A stretch of 22,181 nt of DNA from an uncultured Collinsella sp. (GTDB lineage Bacteria > Actinomycetota > Coriobacteriia > Coriobacteriales > Coriobacteriaceae): positions 1 through 22,181 of the forward strand of contig CAAECF010000132.1 of NCBI GenBank assembly GCA_900754275.1, in the 5' to 3' direction. Shown in pieces: positions 20,721-22,181 of the stretch. Numbering within the stretch: position 1 is the first letter of the stretch; each line of letters opens with the position of its first letter. The notes below the pieces were generated by a model. It had not been told where the DNA came from and did not search any database. It worked only from the letters and a program-made list of their open reading frames with translations. A program made the translations under genes and the position numbers.

Positions 20721-21257
20721 ATGGCAGAGAACATCACCGCCCATATGGACAAGTCGCTCGAGTCCCTCAAGCATAACTTCTCCAAGGTCCGTACCGGTCG
20801 CGCCAACGCCAACATTCTGTCCGACATCACCGTTGATTATTACGGTGTTCCCACGCCGGTCACGCAGGTTGCCGCCGTCAAGACCCCCGAGGCTCACATG
20901 CTGCTCATCGAGCCGTGGGACAAGGCGCTCATCAACGCTATCGTCAAGGCCATCGGCGCTTCCGATCTGGGCATTACCCCCAACTCCGATGGCACCGTCG
21001 TTCGTCTGCCGTTCCCGGCCCCCACTGAGGAGCGCCGTCGCGAACTCGTCAAGGAGTGCCGCGAGTACGCCGAGCAGGCCAAGGTGTCTATCCGTAACAT
21101 CCGTCGCGACTTCAACAACAAGCTCGAGCGCGATGAGGAGCTCACCGAGGACGATGTCCGTCGCGAGCAGGCCAAGGTCCAGAAGCACACCGATGAGTAT
21201 GTCGCCAAGGTCGAGGAGCTTCTGAAGGAAAAAGAAGCCGAGGTCATGGAGATCTAA
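20721..21257 (+). CDS. frr: Ribosome recycling factor
   Basis: Splits post-termination ribosomes together with EF-G. The two-domain, tRNA-shaped protein is recognised by HMDKSLESLKHNFSKVRTGR and ANANIL, YYGVPTPVTQVAAVKTPEA, AIGASDLGITPNSDGTVVRL, PFPAPTEERRRELVKECREY and the closing long helix (NIRRDFNNKLERDEELTEDD). At 178 aa it is near the usual 185. ATG at 20721 has AGGAGG (20708-20713) 7 nt upstream, inside the end of pyrH, 2 nt after its stop, so translation is likely coupled. The pyrH-frr pairing is nearly universal. Confidence 0.97.
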   Translation: MAENITAHMDKSLESLKHNFSKVRTGRANANILSDITVDYYGVPTPVTQVAAVKTPEAHMLLIEPWDKALINAIVKAIGASDLGITPNSDGTVVRLPFPAPTEERRRELVKECREYAEQAKVSIRNIRRDFNNKLERDEELTEDDVRREQAKVQKHTDEYVAKVEELLKEKEAEVMEI

Positions 21258-21258
21258 G

Positions 21259-22053
21259 GTGCAATACGACGAGCATAAACTGGTCGAGTACTTTGCCGAC
21301 GCCCCTGCGGGCGTCGGTTTTTCCGACCTTGACCTCAATAACATTCCGCACCATATCTCGTGCATCATGGACGGCAACGGTCGTTGGGCCACGTCGCGCG
21401 GTCTTGCACGCACTGAGGGCCACAAGGCGGGTATCGTCTCGCTGCGCGAGATCATTACCGCCTGCGTGCGCCTGGGCGTCGACGTGCTTTCGGCCTATGC
21501 ATTTTCGACCGAAAACTGGAATCGACCGCAGCACGAAGTCAACGTTCTGATGCACCTGTTTGCCAAGACGTTTATCGACGAGCTGCCGCTTCTGAAGCGC
21601 GAAAATGTGCGCGTAGTCTTTTTGGGTGACATTTCCGCGCTGCCCAAGAAGACTCGCGACGTTTTTGAGCGCGGTCTTGCCGAGTGCGCCGATCACACCG
21701 GTATGACGCTGGCGCTTGCCGTCAACTACGGCGCGCGTGCCGAGATTACCCGCGCTGTCCGTCAGATCGCATCCGACGCTGCCGCCGGTAAGATCGATCC
21801 TGCCGCAATTGATGACGACATGGTGGCTTCCCGCCTCTATACCGCCGGTCTTCCCGATCCCGAACTTGTGATTCGCACCTCTGGTGAGCTGCGCCTTTCG
21901 AACTATCTGCTGTGGCAGGTGGCTTATTCCGAATTCTACGTCACCGATACCTATTGGCCCGACTTTGATCGTTGGGGCCTTGTCGACGCCATTTTGGCCT
22001 ATCAGGGCCGTGACCGTAGGTTTGGTGGACTGAGCAAGACCGAGGAGGCTTAA
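21259..22053 (+). CDS. uppS: Undecaprenyl diphosphate synthase (cis-prenyltransferase)
   Basis: Condenses isopentenyl diphosphate onto farnesyl diphosphate to make the C55 lipid carrier for peptidoglycan and other wall polymers. HISCIMDGNGRWA contains catalytic Asp38. It is followed by GHKAGIVSLREI, SAYAFSTENWNRP, LALAVNYGARAEI and LVIRTSGELRLSNYLLWQ with YSEFYVTDTYWPDF, which are all five conserved regions of the family. The length of 264 aa is slightly above the usual 250 because of about 28 N-terminal residues before the core. The start is GTG at 21259, one base after the frr stop, with GGAG (21248-21251) 7 nt upstream. A longer-chain or shorter-chain prenyl product cannot be excluded from sequence. 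Confidence 0.95.
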   Translation: MQYDEHKLVEYFADAPAGVGFSDLDLNNIPHHISCIMDGNGRWATSRGLARTEGHKAGIVSLREIITACVRLGVDVLSAYAFSTENWNRPQHEVNVLMHLFAKTFIDELPLLKRENVRVVFLGDISALPKKTRDVFERGLAECADHTGMTLALAVNYGARAEITRAVRQIASDAAAGKIDPAAIDDDMVASRLYTAGLPDPELVIRTSGELRLSNYLLWQVAYSEFYVTDTYWPDFDRWGLVDAILAYQGRDRRFGGLSKTEEA

Positions 22054-22055
22054 TC

Positions 22056-22181
22056 GTGTCCGATCGTCCCAAGGCATCTGCTCCCAAGACGCCAGTTTCC
22101 GCGGCGCCTGCGCGCAAGGCTGCCACTGCGGGAGCACCTGCAGCAAAGAGCGGCACCGGTTCGTGGCTGGCGGGCTTTATC
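22056..22181 (+). CDS. cdsA: Probable phosphatidate cytidylyltransferase, N-terminal fragment
   Basis: Only 42 codons are in the window and the frame is still open at the edge. GTG at 22056 has GAGGAGG (22042-22048) 7 nt upstream and lies 2 nt after the uppS stop, so a gene start here is well supported. The visible residues are a Lys/Ala/Pro-rich leader without motifs, ending in WLAGFI, which may be the start of a membrane segment. The name CdsA (CDP-diacylglycerol synthesis from phosphatidate and CTP) rests on the widespread frr-uppS-cdsA order, not on visible catalytic residues. Confidence 0.6.
   Translation, partial: MSDRPKASAPKTPVSAAPARKAATAGAPAAKSGTGSWLAGFI

Overview
The window is a GC-rich, gene-dense stretch of bacterial core chromosome. 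Gene content, the split glycyl-tRNA synthetase (glyQ/glyS), TrmFO, a PPDK with its regulatory protein, frequent GTG/TTG starts and the protein sequences together suggest a Coriobacteriia actinomycete, most likely Collinsella or a close relative. That is a judgement from recognised sequences, not a database result. I see no rRNA, tRNA, CRISPR array, insertion sequence or prophage gene.

Layout. (1) 1-165: tail of an upstream region with two terminator-like hairpins. (2) 178-1431, minus strand: DNA polymerase IV (dinB), the only minus-strand gene. (3) 1548-4123: promoter and operon rpsP-khpA-rimM-trmD-lepB (ribosomal protein S16, KH RNA-binding protein, 16S maturation factor, tRNA m1G37 methyltransferase, signal peptidase I). 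(4) 4131-8104: glyQ-glyS-ppsR, two glycyl-tRNA synthetase subunits followed by the kinase/phosphorylase that controls PPDK. (5) 8105-8430: the longest intergenic gap, with degenerate repeats and a phased array of TTTACC-like hexamers, leading into ppdK (8431-11181). (6) 11296-11799: rplS as its own unit with promoter, leader hairpin and strong terminator. (7) 11828-12707: rnhB with its own terminator. (8) 12806-18015: tightly packed yraN-comM-dprA-trmFO-xerC, a DNA-processing and tRNA-modification operon. (9) 18065-19936: promoter, structured leader, rpsB-tsf, terminator. (10) 19996-22181: pyrH-frr-uppS and the start of a probable cdsA, cut by the window edge.

The order rpsP-khpA-rimM-trmD ... 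rplS ... rnhB-yraN-comM-dprA-trmFO-xerC ... rpsB-tsf-pyrH-frr-uppS-(cdsA) is the ancient backbone also known from Firmicutes. Here glyQS-ppsR-ppdK sits between lepB and rplS, and topA, rbgA, hslVU and codY, common in the Firmicute version, are absent. The genes serve translation (S16, L19, S2, EF-Ts, RRF, GlyRS), RNA maturation (RimM, TrmD, TrmFO), nucleotide and envelope precursors (PyrH, UppS, probable CdsA), glycolytic/gluconeogenic flux (PPDK and its regulator) and DNA maintenance (DinB, RNase HII, YraN, ComM, DprA, XerC).

I did not find a convincing new multi-gene system. The points most worth a second look are the missing canonical start codon of xerC, the hexamer array upstream of ppdK, and matching GNRA stem-loops just before the ribosome binding sites of ppsR and ppdK.
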